From assembly GCA_012837705.1 (NCBI GenBank), contig DUQQ01000064.1, positions 27,258 to 91,257 on the forward strand: 64,000 nucleotides of DNA, in the 5' to 3' direction. The notes under the pieces were generated by a model that was not told where the DNA came from, searched no databases, and saw only the letters and a list, made by a program, of their open reading frames with translations. Source of the DNA: Hydrogenispora sp. (GTDB taxonomy: Bacteria; Bacillota; UBA4882; UBA10575). Shown here piece by piece: positions 10,461-21,457 of this stretch. The stretch's first letter is position 1. Every line of letters begins with the position of its first letter. The position numbers were made by a program, and so were the translations under genes.

Positions 10461-11298
10461 GGTTTGCTCCTCCTTCTGGGGTGGACCGGCTTTGTGCCGC
10501 TTCTTGCGCGGCGCTGAGCAAAGTGCGAACCTCGGCGATCTGGTGCTCAGGGTAACCGAACCGCCGCATGATTTCCGCTTCCGCCGGGCCGAGGACAAAA
10601 CTTTTTTTCCAGGTCTCAAAGTCGCTTCGAGCTTCCTTCTTTTTAACATAGAAAAGTTTCCAGGCCCCATAAAGCGGATCTGACTCTTCCGTCCGTCCTA
10701 AACTGGTGCAAATGTGGGAAGTCAGATAGGCTTTCTTGAGACCAAGCTTATTTGCTTTCCGCTCGTAATGCCGTTCTCCTACGCCGTAGAGGGGGAGATC
10801 GGTTAAGTAAAAGTGTTTTCGCCATAACTGTTTATCGATCATCATGCACCAGAAAAGTATAGTACTGCGCCGGAACTCCAGGGTATAACCGGCCTTTTTC
10901 ACCTGTTGACGCGGGTGTCCTTGGATCGCGGCGGGAAGGAGCGCAACATAGGCCAGCTTTGGGAAGTCCTTTAAGGCCTGGTACATCGCGGCGGTCCAAT
11001 TTTTATTGGGAACGAGTACATCATCGTCCAGCTTGACAAGATATTGGCCCTGGGCATGTTCGGCACCGTATTGGAAACCGGGCATACAGCCGATGTTCTG
11101 TCCCGGATCCAGGATGCGGACCCGGGGGTGTTTGAACTCGTGCAGAAAGGTCATGGCATCCGTGTAGGGTGGATGGTTATTGATCAGGATGATCTCGCTG
11201 TTTTGGTCCGTGCTGACCAGCGCTGCTTCGAGGCATTTTTTTATCAAAGGTAAGGTGTTATAACAATTAATAATAATTGAAAATCGCAACCTGCTCAT
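10450..11298 (-). CDS. Glycosyltransferase family 2
   Basis: FSIIINCYNTLPLIKKCLEAAL...GQYLVKLDDDVLVP. Confidence 0.85.
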   Translation of the reverse strand: MSRLRFSIIINCYNTLPLIKKCLEAALVSTDQNSEIILINNHPPYTDAMTFLHEFKHPRVRILDPGQNIGCMPGFQYGAEHAQGQYLVKLDDDVLVPNKNWTAAMYQALKDFPKLAYVALLPAAIQGHPRQQVKKAGYTLEFRRSTILFWCMMIDKQLWRKHFYLTDLPLYGVGERHYERKANKLGLKKAYLTSHICTSLGRTEESDPLYGAWKLFYVKKKEARSDFETWKKSFVLGPAEAEIMRRFGYPEHQIAEVRTLLSAAQEAAQSRSTPEGGANHVP

Positions 11299-11542
11299 CC
11301 TTTCTGGTACCTCTTTTCTTTAGTGTACGGCTTCGCTGTGTCTGGCGTGATGTGGTCAAGGCATTTTCCAAGTAGGGTTCTCAAGAATACGATTAGGTAA
11401 AGGAATTCGTAGCGGTATATGGCGGGATCCCTGGTAGAAGGGCCTTTTACTGGAACAAGTTGTTCCTTCAAAAAGATTGATCTCATATAATATTCCGATA
11501 TTCCGAATCAGAAAACGGTTAATGACCGAAGGAGGAAAGAAG

Positions 11543-12613
11543 ATGAGGGTCCTGTTTGTTGATTCCGGAGCAATGGGCTTTCACTACCGCTACGCCTATG
11601 ATATCTTTGTGACCCTAAAAAAGATGAAGCATCATGTGCGGCAGATCGGCCCACGGAAGCTTTCTTCCGGCCTCATCAAGGAGTTTCGCCCCGAAGTGTT
11701 ATTGGTGGTGCATGGGAACCGTACTCCGCTGGAACAGGTCCATTATGCCCGTTCCTTAGGGGTGAAAACGGTTCTGTGGTTAGTGGAAGATCCCTATGAG
11801 ATCGATCTGCACCGTGGTCCGATGGTTGAAGCCTATGATCTGGTCTTTACCAACGAACGGCAGGCTGTCACCGAATATAATCACCCCCGGGTCTTTTATC
11901 TGCCCTGGTGTTGTAATCCCGAAGTTCATCGGCGCCTGAAGACAGCGGAAGAATACCGCAGTGATCTCTGTTTTGTGGGGATGGGGTTTCCCAATCGCTT
12001 GAAGGTCCTGAACGCGATTGCGCCCTTCCTCAAGAAATTGAACGTTAAATTAATCGGGGTCTGGGACCGTTGGGGGGAATTACACCCGGATCTGCGGAAA
12101 TTCGTGCAACCGGTGATCCATGATTTCCACGAGGTGCAGAAATATTTTAACGGGGCCAAGATCAATCTGAACATCCACCGCGATCCGGTTAATCCACCGT
12201 CCGGAAATAGCCGGGGCGTAGGGGCGACCAGTCCTAACGATCGGGCCTTTGCGCTAGCGGGCTGTGGCGCTTTTCAGATCGTCGATGCGACGCGACCGGA
12301 TCTTTTTAAATATTTTACCGAAGGCAAAGAGATCGTCAGTTTTTCCAACCCCGATGATTTGGCGGATAAAATCAAATACTACCTGGGTAAAACAAAACTA
12401 CGCCGCCAGATCGGCGACGCAGCGCACCAAAGGGCCTATCGGGAGCATACTTATCACCACCGTTTACAGCGGATCTTTGCGGAGGTGGCCAAACTGCCCA
12501 CATCCTATTGGGCACGGGTCAGTGTGCGAAGGCCGGTGGCCTTTTCCTTTCACGATGGCTACCTACAGCAAGAAGGGATCTGGACCTTTGAGCCTCCCCG
12601 GAGTATTAAATAA
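11543..12613 (+). CDS. CgeB-like glycosyltransferase
   Basis: MRVLFVDSGAMGFHYRYAYDIF...FTNERQAVTEY...YLPWCCNPEVHRR...DLCFVGMGFPNRLKVL...NDRAFALAGCGAFQIVD; GGAGG before ATG 11543. Confidence 0.75.
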   Translation: MRVLFVDSGAMGFHYRYAYDIFVTLKKMKHHVRQIGPRKLSSGLIKEFRPEVLLVVHGNRTPLEQVHYARSLGVKTVLWLVEDPYEIDLHRGPMVEAYDLVFTNERQAVTEYNHPRVFYLPWCCNPEVHRRLKTAEEYRSDLCFVGMGFPNRLKVLNAIAPFLKKLNVKLIGVWDRWGELHPDLRKFVQPVIHDFHEVQKYFNGAKINLNIHRDPVNPPSGNSRGVGATSPNDRAFALAGCGAFQIVDATRPDLFKYFTEGKEIVSFSNPDDLADKIKYYLGKTKLRRQIGDAAHQRAYREHTYHHRLQRIFAEVAKLPTSYWARVSVRRPVAFSFHDGYLQQEGIWTFEPPRSIK

Positions 12614-13400
12614 AGGCTTGTTCCCCCGGGAAAACCGGTGCTTTGTCCTCAAACAACCGTTCCCATCCGTATTGTGCTAAGTAAGACGCCCATTTCCGGT
12701 TGAAATGCGCCCAACTGGCCGTGGCCAGTTTTTCGTTTACCACCGGGTCACTACGGTCAAAAGAAGCATGGACCGTGTGCTCAATCAAGACATCACAGGC
12801 GATCCGCAACTGGTAGCCTTTTTCGCGAATCCGGAGGGCCAGATCAAAGTCATCAGCGCCTAAAGCCAGCTTTTCGTCGAAAGGACCGATCTTTGCGGGT
12901 AAGCGGCGGTCAAAAAGGACCAGACAGCCGATGAGAAACTTGGCGCGCTGGGATTGACGGGCGTAAAGGGCGGCAAATTTACGGTCGGCGGCCGGTAAGT
13001 GACGGGAGAATGCCTGGGGACCGGCCCATTGCTTGCCCCCAATCCCCAGACTTTTGGGACCAACCATTAAGGTTAGAGGATGTTGCTTTAGATGCCATAT
13101 GAGCCGGTTTGCCCAGTTCAACGGGGTGATGACATCTGCATTCATCGTCACCAGATAACGGCCGGTGGCACGCGCGAGGCCTTGGTTACAGGCGGCCGCG
13201 TAGCCCCGGTTTTCGGAATTGAAGATGACACGGGTGTGGGGGGCGTTTAAGGAGTGGAGCCAGGCGGCGGAATCATCGGTGGAGTGGTTGTCAACAATGA
13301 TTATTTCGTGGGGGAGCGTTGTCGTGGTGGCCAGTGTCGCCAGGCACCGTTGCAGAAAAGGACGGGTATTGTAATTGACAATAATGATGCTTAATTCCAT
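12606..13400 (-). CDS. Glycosyltransferase family 2
   Basis: MELSIIIVNYNTRPFLQRCLATL...NRGYAAACNQGLARATGRYLVTMNADV. Confidence 0.9.
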   Translation of the reverse strand: MELSIIIVNYNTRPFLQRCLATLATTTTLPHEIIIVDNHSTDDSAAWLHSLNAPHTRVIFNSENRGYAAACNQGLARATGRYLVTMNADVITPLNWANRLIWHLKQHPLTLMVGPKSLGIGGKQWAGPQAFSRHLPAADRKFAALYARQSQRAKFLIGCLVLFDRRLPAKIGPFDEKLALGADDFDLALRIREKGYQLRIACDVLIEHTVHASFDRSDPVVNEKLATASWAHFNRKWASYLAQYGWERLFEDKAPVFPGEQAFI

Positions 13401-14128
13401 AACAAGGCCTCCACATCTTCCCCCCGCCAACACCGCAGCTCCGGGCGGGAATATAGAATTGACTGGTAGTGGACCAACGGACAGAACTCCCCCTGCGGGT
13501 CGAGGTAAAGGTAACGCCGGTATTTCGCCTGGTGCTCCCGGCGGTGGGCATACCCGAGGTGGAGAAGGGGGATGGCGCTATCTAACCGGGGCGTCCAGTA
13601 GGCTTCTTGCGGTAGACGCCCGCAGTGCAGGGTGCGGGGTGCCCAGTGGTACGTTCGGTACCTTTGGTAGCGGTACAGACAGGCAGTGCGCCCCCGGGCC
13701 GGGTGCCACCAACGGTCGACCCGGTAATGGCGGAGATCGCCCCAGAAGTGGTAGACGGGGAAAGTAATCAGTTCATACTGGGTCTGTTGTAAAAAGGTAA
13801 GGATTGCTTGTTTGCTCCGGGTTTCGAAGATCTCATCGGCATCGATGGCCAGGATCCAGTCCGGGTTGAGCTCGACGGTCAGATGCCATAGTTTTTCCCG
13901 GAGTTTGGCTTCATCATGAAAAAAAAGGGGCGCGGACAAGCGCTCGAACCGGACTACCCGCGGGTGGGCCCGGCAGAGCGCGGGAGTATGGTCAGTGGAG
14001 GCGTCGTCCAGAATGACAATGCCATCGACCAAGATACTGAGCCGGTCTAAAACCGGCTGTAAGAAACGGTCGGCTTCATTCCGGACGACCAGCATTGCCA
14101 ATAGGCTTTGTTTCTTAGGGTAGTTCAT
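13391..14128 (-). CDS. Glycosyltransferase family 2
   Basis: LLAMLVVRNEADRFLQPVLDRLSILVDGIVILDDASTDHT...WILAIDADEIFE. Confidence 0.85.
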   Translation of the reverse strand: MNYPKKQSLLAMLVVRNEADRFLQPVLDRLSILVDGIVILDDASTDHTPALCRAHPRVVRFERLSAPLFFHDEAKLREKLWHLTVELNPDWILAIDADEIFETRSKQAILTFLQQTQYELITFPVYHFWGDLRHYRVDRWWHPARGRTACLYRYQRYRTYHWAPRTLHCGRLPQEAYWTPRLDSAIPLLHLGYAHRREHQAKYRRYLYLDPQGEFCPLVHYQSILYSRPELRCWRGEDVEALLWN

Positions 14129-14864
14129 GCTTTTCCTCCCCGGTTCGCCATTTCCGGTCGAAATAAGCTTTGCTTTGGCGAAAATAAGCTTGTAAGCGCC
14201 GTTGGTTACGACAACTGCCGTTGACCAGGTGAACAACGCGGCTGGTGGGAACATAAAGTACTTTATACCCGTGGCGGCGGGCGTTGTAACAATAGTCGGT
14301 CTCCTCGAAGTAGTGGAAGTAGTTCTCGTCAAAATAACCCAGCTCCGGCAGGAGCGTTCTTTTCAGGCCAAGACAGGCACCGCATAAGCTGAGGCAGGCC
14401 GTGGGTTCGGTAAAAAGGGTGGGATCGTCGGGGACGCCCCAACCGCGGATCTGGGGCGCGGCTTCGTCACCAACCACCCCGACCCCGACCAGGTAACCAG
14501 CGGGGTTGACCAAACGGGGTCCAACCACGGCCACCTCTGGGTCTTGTAAGGCCGCAATCAGCGGGGGAAGCCAACCCGCCGTCACTTGTGTGTCACTGTT
14601 CAGAATAAAGATGTACGGAGCGTTTCCGGCTTTGATTCCCTGGTTACATGCGGCGGCGTATCCCCGGTTTTCACGGTTAAAAAGCCCGGTTACCCAGGGC
14701 AAGCTACGGATGAAGGTCGCGCTCCCGTCGGTGCTGGCGTTATCCACCACCCAAAGACGATAAGTTTCAGGCGCGCCACTGAACCGGCGGAGGCTGGCTA
14801 AACAAGCGGCTAAAAGTTTTTTGGTGTTGTAATTGACGACGATCAGATCAACCGTCTCTTTCAT
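14115..14864 (-). CDS. Glycosyltransferase family 2
   Basis: VDLIVVNYNTKKLLAACLASLRRF...NRGYAAACNQGIKAGNAPYIFILNSDTQV...YFEETDYCYNARRHGY. Confidence 0.9.
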   Translation of the reverse strand: MKETVDLIVVNYNTKKLLAACLASLRRFSGAPETYRLWVVDNASTDGSATFIRSLPWVTGLFNRENRGYAAACNQGIKAGNAPYIFILNSDTQVTAGWLPPLIAALQDPEVAVVGPRLVNPAGYLVGVGVVGDEAAPQIRGWGVPDDPTLFTEPTACLSLCGACLGLKRTLLPELGYFDENYFHYFEETDYCYNARRHGYKVLYVPTSRVVHLVNGSCRNQRRLQAYFRQSKAYFDRKWRTGEEKHELP

Positions 14865-15066
14865 CACTTCCTCCTTCCTGTTTCTGCCGAATATTTGTCG
14901 CCAAATAAGCACCCGCGCTGGTAACCGTCAAGTCGCTCACGCCAGCGACAAAAGATTGCTTTACGAAGTAGATCAAATCAAAGCGGGGTGAGGCGAGCAA
15001 CTATGTTGAAGGATAAAACCAAAACCAGTGGACGACAAGCCAAACACAAGTCCAACTTCCTTCTGG

Positions 15067-16119
15067 CTAAAGTTCCAGGATGGCATCGGCCCCGACCAGC
15101 AGCGAACGGACGGGGGCCGTTTTTTGTTGACCACTGATGCGGACCCTTTCCCCGATTATGCTGTTGGTGAACGTCACCCCTTTCACGTGGGCGTCGGTGA
15201 AGACCAGCGAATGACTTATGTTACTGTCGACAATTTCGGCACCATCACCAATGGCCACATAAGGGCCGAGTGTCGCACCGCTAATCCGACAGCCGGCCCC
15301 GATCGTGACCGGGCCCTTCACCCGACAGTTTTTCAGCGTCGACCCTTTTGCCACTCTCAGGACCCCTTTGACCGTCGACTTTTTCACTTCACCGTCGACG
15401 GCGGACGTCAACTTTTTCAGTAAATACTGGTTGGTGGCGAGGAGGTCGGTTACGGTACCCGTATCCTTCCACCATCCGGAAAAGAGATGGTAGGCTACGT
15501 TTTTGCCCTCGGCGATCAACTGCTGGATTGCGTCGGTGATCTCCAGTTCACCCCGGGGAGAAGGGCTAATTACCTGGACGGCCTGGTGGATCGCGGGAGA
15601 AAAAAGGTACACGCCAACCAGCGCCAGGTTGCTCTGGGGCTCGTTCGGTTTTTCTTCTACATGGACGACGTTTTGGCCGTTGATCCGGGCGACCCCAAAG
15701 TGGCGGGGATTTTTGACCCGCCTTAAGAGGAGGAGCGCGTCGGGTTTTTCGCGTACAAACCGGTTGACCAAGGGGCGGAGCGGTTCGTCCAACACGTTAT
15801 CGCCCAGGTACATTAGGAACGGGGTGTTACCCAGTACTTCCCGGGCCAGCAGGACGGTATGGGCCAGACCCAGTGGCTTAGGTTGGTCAACGAAGGTGAA
15901 ATCGAACCCCCACGGATTGGTTTTACGTAGAAGCTCCACAATAGGCTTTCCGTTGGGCCCAATGATGATCACAACCTCGCGGATGGTCGTGGCAGCCAGG
16001 GTGTCGAGGATGTGGAATAAAATCGGTTGGTGGGCGAGGGGAAGAAGAGCTTTCGGCTGGGTATGGGTGAAGGGGCGGAGACGCGTTCCTTCACCACCAC
16101 AAAGAAGAAGCGCTTTCAA
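15067..16119 (-). CDS. Sugar-nucleotide pyrophosphorylase (glucose-1-phosphate thymidylyltransferase type with left-handed beta-helix C-terminus)
   Basis: MKALLLCGGEGTRLRPFTHTQPKALLPLAHQPILF; C-terminal hexapeptide-like repeats (GPVTIGAGCRISGATLGPYVAIGDGAEI). Confidence 0.88.
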   Translation of the reverse strand: MKALLLCGGEGTRLRPFTHTQPKALLPLAHQPILFHILDTLAATTIREVVIIIGPNGKPIVELLRKTNPWGFDFTFVDQPKPLGLAHTVLLAREVLGNTPFLMYLGDNVLDEPLRPLVNRFVREKPDALLLLRRVKNPRHFGVARINGQNVVHVEEKPNEPQSNLALVGVYLFSPAIHQAVQVISPSPRGELEITDAIQQLIAEGKNVAYHLFSGWWKDTGTVTDLLATNQYLLKKLTSAVDGEVKKSTVKGVLRVAKGSTLKNCRVKGPVTIGAGCRISGATLGPYVAIGDGAEIVDSNISHSLVFTDAHVKGVTFTNSIIGERVRISGQQKTAPVRSLLVGADAILEL

Positions 16120-16284
16120 GACTAACCCCGCTTTCGTAGTTTTTGCTTTTCATCTTATGCAAGGAGCATGACCGATGTCCCTGGCGCACTCTACAGGGCG
16201 GATGTGGTAAAAAGCAGTATTATTTTCCGGCCAGAAGCAAATAATAGGGGGAGACCAACGGGAGGGAATGACAGGGGGGATATT

Positions 16285-17094
16285 TTGAAGTACAAGATCC
16301 GAGGAAGATGGGACCGGGATTGCGCGGAATTGGGCTTTTTGTACCGTAACAACGAAGCGGCCCCGCCGGGAGAGACGGATCAGGAAGGGGAAGAGGCGAA
16401 GCCGAATGCGCCCCGTCGTCAGCGGTTGGCGTTGCAGAGCCTGAAACAACTGGGGCAGATGGCACCCCCGCCAGCAGCGGGGACCGATCTCCATACCATG
16501 GTGATTATCGGGCAGATTGAAGGGCATATGATCCTACCGCCCAAAAACAAGACGACCAAGTATGAACACATCATTCCGCAACTGGTGGCGATCGAACAGA
16601 ACGAACGGATCAAAGGGTTACTGGTGATCCTGAACACCGTCGGGGGTGACGTGGAAGCCGGACTGGCCATCGCCGAAATGCTGGAGAGCCTCTCTAAACC
16701 AACAGTCTCTTTGGTCCTGGGTGGGGGACATTCCATCGGCGTCCCAATCGCGGTGGCGGCTGATTATTCCTTCATCGCCGAAACCGCCACCATGACAATC
16801 CACCCGATCCGGCTGACCGGAATGGTGATTGGCGTACCGCAAACCTATGAATATCTGGAAAAAATGCAGGACCGGGTCATCAAATTTGTCACCAGTCATT
16901 CGGCGATTACGGAAGAGAAGTTCCGGGAATTGATGTTCCGTACCGGTGATCTGGTCCGCGATGTCGGTTCGGTGTTGGTCGGGAAAGATGCGGTCAGTTC
17001 CGGGTTGATCAATGAGATCGGTGGGATCGATAAGTGCTTGCGTAAGCTCCGGGAGTTGGTCCAGCAAAAGGAAGCCGGGGTACAAACGAGGTGA
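16285..17094 (+). CDS. tepA: ClpP-class protease, TepA/YmfB-like
   Basis: [25 protein letters not shown]...[20 protein letters not shown]...[11 protein letters not shown]; sits upstream of ylzJ-like and ftsK/spoIIIE genes. TTG start at 16285 with AGGGGGGA; the ORF track extends to 16168. Confidence 0.8.
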   Translation: MKYKIRGRWDRDCAELGFLYRNNEAAPPGETDQEGEEAKPNAPRRQRLALQSLKQLGQMAPPPAAGTDLHTMVIIGQIEGHMILPPKNKTTKYEHIIPQLVAIEQNERIKGLLVILNTVGGDVEAGLAIAEMLESLSKPTVSLVLGGGHSIGVPIAVAADYSFIAETATMTIHPIRLTGMVIGVPQTYEYLEKMQDRVIKFVTSHSAITEEKFRELMFRTGDLVRDVGSVLVGKDAVSSGLINEIGGIDKCLRKLRELVQQKEAGVQTR

Positions 17095-17098
17095 AGAA

Positions 17099-17311
17099 AT
17101 GCTTTTTTATTCGATTTACCCCTTAGCGGTGGTCCTCGCAGAGGAGGAGGGGATGGAAAAACCGGAACAATGGCGTGAGCTCGAGGTTGAGGGCAAAAAG
17201 GTGCTTGTTACCGTCAATAACCGGGGCGAACAGGTGATTGCCCGTCTGCTCAGTACGGACCCCGCCGATTACCTGGACCCCCGTTGGACACCGGGGAATG
17301 TAATTGTTTAG
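17099..17311 (+). CDS. ylzJ: YlzJ-like small protein
   Basis: MLFYSIYPLAVVLAEEEG...DPADYLDPRWTPGNVI; position between tepA and spoIIIE. Confidence 0.75.
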   Translation: MLFYSIYPLAVVLAEEEGMEKPEQWRELEVEGKKVLVTVNNRGEQVIARLLSTDPADYLDPRWTPGNVIV

Positions 17312-17324
17312 TTAAAAACCGCTT

Positions 17325-17350
17325 AAAACCTCTTAAAGAGAGGTTTTTTC
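17325..17350 (+). terminator. Rho-independent terminator
   Basis: AAAACCTCT-TAAAG-AGAGGTTTTTTCTTT. Confidence 0.75.
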
Positions 17351-17438
17351 TTTAAGATCGGGTCTGGTCAAGGGGAGGAGAAAGTACTAGTGGAAACGAA
17401 GTAAAGCTTAAAAAGATCCGACTTTCATAGGAGGCAAT

Positions 17439-19178
17439 ATGGCAAGCGTGATGCAAGAGATAATTTTCGGCTTGGCTGGCGGCCTTGGTCTCTTTTTACT
17501 GGGCTTTGCTCTGATGGGGATGGGTTTTCAAAACATCGCGGGCAACAAGATATACCGGTTTATGGAAAAGACCAACAATCCGCTGGTCGCCATGGGGACC
17601 GGCTTTTTGATGACGCTGGCCCTTCAAGAGACGGGAGCGGCGACGGTTTTACTGATTGGGCTTTTGGGGTCCCGGTTGATCCAGCTTAAACAAGGGATCT
17701 GTGTAATGCTCGGTATTAATCTGGGGGCGACCCTCTTGGTCCACTTGACGTCATTTCAGATTGGAAGCTATGCTTATCTCGCTGTTGGCCTCGGTTTTTT
17801 ACTGTATACTTTTGGCAAGAAACACCATATCCAGTATCTTGGGTTTACCACGCTTGGTTTTGGTTTAGTTTTTATCGGTTTAAATACAATGACGGTTGCA
17901 ATGAAACCGGTGATTGAAAATTCGCTGTTACAAGCAGTTTTAATGCAAATCCGGTTTTCGCCATTATACGGATACTTGTTCGGTTTTTTCTCCACGGCCT
18001 TGGTGCAAAACAACATCGCCATCATCGGTCTTTTACAAGCCTTCCTCCGACAGGTGGCTTTGAGTGGGCAGGAGAACGTTTTTCTGTCTTTATCGGAGAT
18101 TTTACCTTTTTTACTGGGGACGGGGTTTGGTGTTGTGGTGATTGCCACCGTTGCGGCGCTTAAAAGTAATATTCTAACGAAAAGAGCCGTCTGGGCCCAT
18201 TGGTTGATTATGGGCGCAACAACGCTGGGCTTCCTTCTTTTCCGCGTACCCTTGGCGGCGGCGGCCAGCTGGGCTTCCCTTCAACTTTGGGGCCTGATTG
18301 ATGCCGGAAAAGAGCTTGTCTTTTCTTCCTTACCGACCGGTTTGTTACCGACCGGTGCCGGGGTGATGACGAAAGAGATCGCTATGGCGCATACCTTGTA
18401 TAATTTAGTCATGGTCCTTATTTGGTTACCCCTGACCGGTCCTGTTGCCCGGCTTCTGAGTGATCGGGTGACCGGGTCTTGGCGGCATCAGGAGGAAGTG
18501 GGCACCGAGCGGAAATACTTGAACGAGAAGTTTTATCCAACTCCGGGTTTGGCTTTGCGGGGGGCGGCCAAAGAGATCATGCGAACCGCGCAGATCGCCA
18601 TTGACATGCTTTATTTTGCCCGGATTGCCTTTTTTAAAGGCCAGTCTTCGGCGATTAAGGATATTGCCAAAAAAGAGGATATTGTGGATGAAAGGCGCCG
18701 GCAGATCATCCTTTATCTTTCCAATTTACTATCGGAGAATATCCTCACGGCTCCGCAATCCCGGTATTTGGCCGGGCTAATTCAAGTGATCAATGATGTG
18801 GAGCGCATCGCGGATCATGCGGAACATATCGGCGAGTATGCTCAGGCGAAGGTGGAGGAGAAACTGCCTTTTTCGCAGGTGGCGATGGACGAGATCGGGC
18901 TGCTTTACGATAAAGTGTTGGATATTTGCAAAAAAGCCCTGATTGCGTTGGAAGAAGACGACCCGGTTCTCGCGCGACAAGTGTTGGAGCGGGAGATCGC
19001 CATCGATAAGCTACAGGAAGAGATGCGTCAGAACCATATCAACCGGCTCAATCAAGGCCGGTGTTGGCCCGGTTCGGGCATTACCTACCTGGATCTGCTG
19101 GCTAGTTTAGAACGGGTGGCGGATCATGCCGCCAATATGGCGGAAGTGACGCTGGTAGGGAAGGAGGAGCTGATCTGA
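17439..19178 (+). CDS. Na/Pi cotransporter family protein with C-terminal PhoU-like domain
   Basis: [24 protein letters not shown]...[24 protein letters not shown]-terminal helices [13 protein letters not shown] and [11 protein letters not shown]. Confidence 0.85.
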   Translation: MASVMQEIIFGLAGGLGLFLLGFALMGMGFQNIAGNKIYRFMEKTNNPLVAMGTGFLMTLALQETGAATVLLIGLLGSRLIQLKQGICVMLGINLGATLLVHLTSFQIGSYAYLAVGLGFLLYTFGKKHHIQYLGFTTLGFGLVFIGLNTMTVAMKPVIENSLLQAVLMQIRFSPLYGYLFGFFSTALVQNNIAIIGLLQAFLRQVALSGQENVFLSLSEILPFLLGTGFGVVVIATVAALKSNILTKRAVWAHWLIMGATTLGFLLFRVPLAAAASWASLQLWGLIDAGKELVFSSLPTGLLPTGAGVMTKEIAMAHTLYNLVMVLIWLPLTGPVARLLSDRVTGSWRHQEEVGTERKYLNEKFYPTPGLALRGAAKEIMRTAQIAIDMLYFARIAFFKGQSSAIKDIAKKEDIVDERRRQIILYLSNLLSENILTAPQSRYLAGLIQVINDVERIADHAEHIGEYAQAKVEEKLPFSQVAMDEIGLLYDKVLDICKKALIALEEDDPVLARQVLEREIAIDKLQEEMRQNHINRLNQGRCWPGSGITYLDLLASLERVADHAANMAEVTLVGKEELI

Positions 19179-19180
19179 GG

Positions 19181-21355
19181 ATGGCGAAAAAACAAAAGGG
19201 GCGACCGTCCCAGACCGAAAACCGTTCAGAACGGAGTGACCGGCAGAAAGAGTTAAAAACGGAGATCCTCGGCGTAGTCTATTTAGGCTTGGCCGTTTTG
19301 CTTTTTCTGTCTTTACAGATGAAAGAGACGGGGAGCTTTGGCGAAGCAGTCCGCCGGGTTTTATATACGGTCACGGGCAAGAAAGGTTCTTTTCTTTTAC
19401 CAGTACTTTTTGCCGCCTTAGGCTGGCAATTACTGAAAAATCACCGTAAGTTTTCTTTGACCTACCGTTATGTGGGGGTTATTATCGGTTGTTTCTGGGG
19501 GATTCTCCTGATTCATCTGCTTTCGGTCGGTGTGCCGCTGGAACCGTTGCCCTTTGGTTATCAAGAAGGCGGTGGGGCGGTGGCCAGCGCTATATTGTAC
19601 GGATTGAACCGGATCTTCTCCGTCTTGGGGACGATGGTGGTTTTAAGCTTGTTGCTGTTGATTGCGGTCATTCTCATGCTTGACCGCCCTTTGCTTCAAT
19701 TTTTGGCTGACCTTAAAAAAAGAATCGGCCAAAGAATTCTGGGGCTCTTCCGGCGACGGAAAACACCGGTTGATCTCCATTATGAACAGGCTTCGGCGGC
19801 GACAGAAGAAAAGGCGGTTCTTCCGCCACGGGCGCCCCGGAGTAAAAAGGAAGAACGGCGCAAAGAACCCCGCCGCCGTAAAGAACAGCCACCACGGGAG
19901 GCTCCGGCGCTGATGGCGGTAAAAAGTGGTCGCCAATTGGGCCCCTACCAGTTACCGGCCCTTGATCTTTTGCAGCCGCCACCCCGGCCCCGGCGGAATC
20001 AGAAACTACTGGACCAATCGGAGCAACTGGAGGCGACGCTGGCCTCTTTTGGCGTACAGGCTCAGGTCACCGCGGTCCATCAGGGGCCAGTCATTACCCG
20101 CTACGAAATCCAGCCGGCTCCAGGCGTGAAAGTGAGCCGGATCGTGAATCTGGCCAATGATCTTGCTTTGGCATTGGCGGCACGGGGTTTAAGGATTGAA
20201 GCGCCGATTCCCGGAAAATCGGCGGTGGGGATTGAAGTGCCGAACCAGGAAGCGCGGACGGTTACCCTCCGCGAAGTCGTTGAGTCCCGCGCTTTTTGGA
20301 GCGCTGGGAAACTGGGGATCGCCATGGGGGTTGACATCACGGGGGAACCGAGTGTAACCAATCTGGATAAGATGCCCCACCTCTTGATTGCGGGGGCGAC
20401 CGGTTCCGGGAAAAGTGTCTGTCTGAACACGTTACTAATTTCCCTTTTGTACCGGGCTTCACCGGTGGAGGTAAAATTGGTTTTGATCGACCCGAAACGG
20501 GTGGAACTATCGGTTTACGATGGAATTCCCCATCTGGCCGCGCCGGTGGTCACCGAGGCGAAAAAAGCGGCTGCGGTGCTCAAAGCGGTTGTCGCCGAGA
20601 TGGAGGCGCGGTATAAGGCGTTTGCTGAAAAAGGGGTGCGGGATATCGCCCGCTATAACCGGACGGTGAAGGCGGAGGAGCTTCCCATGCCCTATATGGT
20701 TGTGGTCATTGATGAATTGGCCGACTTGATGATGGTTGCCCCGGTCGATGTGGAGGACGCCATCTGCCGTTTGGCCCAGATGGCGCGGGCAACCGGGATT
20801 CACCTGGTGGTGGCCACCCAGAGGCCATCGGTGGATGTGATCACCGGTCTAATTAAGGCGAATATTCCGTCCCGGATTGCGTTTGCCGTTTCTTCGCAGG
20901 TGGACTCGCGGACGATTCTGGATAGCGCCGGGGCCGAACAGTTATTGGGCCGGGGCGATATGCTCTTTGCACCGGTGGGTGCTTTGAAACCCATCCGCTT
21001 GCAAGGTGCTTTGGTCTTGGATGAGGAGATTAAAATGATCACCGACCATTGGCGGCGGCAAGGTGCTCCCGAGTATGTGGAGGCCTTAACCAATCCCCCG
21101 GCGCCGGAGGCCCGGGGTGACCTGGCAGCGGAAGAAGATGAACTGTTCTGGGATGCGGTGCAGTTGGTGATTGATCAGGAACAAGCTTCCGCTTCTTCAT
21201 TACAACGGCGTTTTCGGATTGGTTATACGCGGGCGGCCCGGCTGATTGACACTATGGAAGAAAAAGGCTTTGTCGGCCCGCATGAAGGGAGTAAACCCCG
21301 GACTGTGCTGATCAATCGCCGCCAGTTGGAAGAGTTGAGAAAGAACGACGCCTGA
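19181..21355 (+). CDS. spoIIIE: DNA translocase FtsK/SpoIIIE
   Basis: [80 protein letters not shown]-terminal gamma domain. Confidence 0.93.
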   Translation: MAKKQKGRPSQTENRSERSDRQKELKTEILGVVYLGLAVLLFLSLQMKETGSFGEAVRRVLYTVTGKKGSFLLPVLFAALGWQLLKNHRKFSLTYRYVGVIIGCFWGILLIHLLSVGVPLEPLPFGYQEGGGAVASAILYGLNRIFSVLGTMVVLSLLLLIAVILMLDRPLLQFLADLKKRIGQRILGLFRRRKTPVDLHYEQASAATEEKAVLPPRAPRSKKEERRKEPRRRKEQPPREAPALMAVKSGRQLGPYQLPALDLLQPPPRPRRNQKLLDQSEQLEATLASFGVQAQVTAVHQGPVITRYEIQPAPGVKVSRIVNLANDLALALAARGLRIEAPIPGKSAVGIEVPNQEARTVTLREVVESRAFWSAGKLGIAMGVDITGEPSVTNLDKMPHLLIAGATGSGKSVCLNTLLISLLYRASPVEVKLVLIDPKRVELSVYDGIPHLAAPVVTEAKKAAAVLKAVVAEMEARYKAFAEKGVRDIARYNRTVKAEELPMPYMVVVIDELADLMMVAPVDVEDAICRLAQMARATGIHLVVATQRPSVDVITGLIKANIPSRIAFAVSSQVDSRTILDSAGAEQLLGRGDMLFAPVGALKPIRLQGALVLDEEIKMITDHWRRQGAPEYVEALTNPPAPEARGDLAAEEDELFWDAVQLVIDQEQASASSLQRRFRIGYTRAARLIDTMEEKGFVGPHEGSKPRTVLINRRQLEELRKNDA

Positions 21356-21457
21356 GCGATTGACTTTATTTTGCAGGAGGAGTTGGGGTCGATTCCACGA
21401 ATTATTTGCAACAAGATAACTGCATTTAGCAGGCGCTTTGCTTAGGAGGGACAATAA

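Noticed and set aside
15503-16171. 222-aa plus-strand ORF opposite nucleotidyltransferase
   Set aside because: Antisense to a clear sugar-nucleotide pyrophosphorylase; Arg/Ser-rich shadow translation.
21383-21445. Possible 20-aa sORF (TTG GGG TCG ATT CCA ...) after AGGAGG, ending in the Shine-Dalgarno of the RodZ-like gene
   Set aside because: Shine-Dalgarno spacing is too short (about 2 nt) and length is too small to judge; would need ribosome profiling or conservation.
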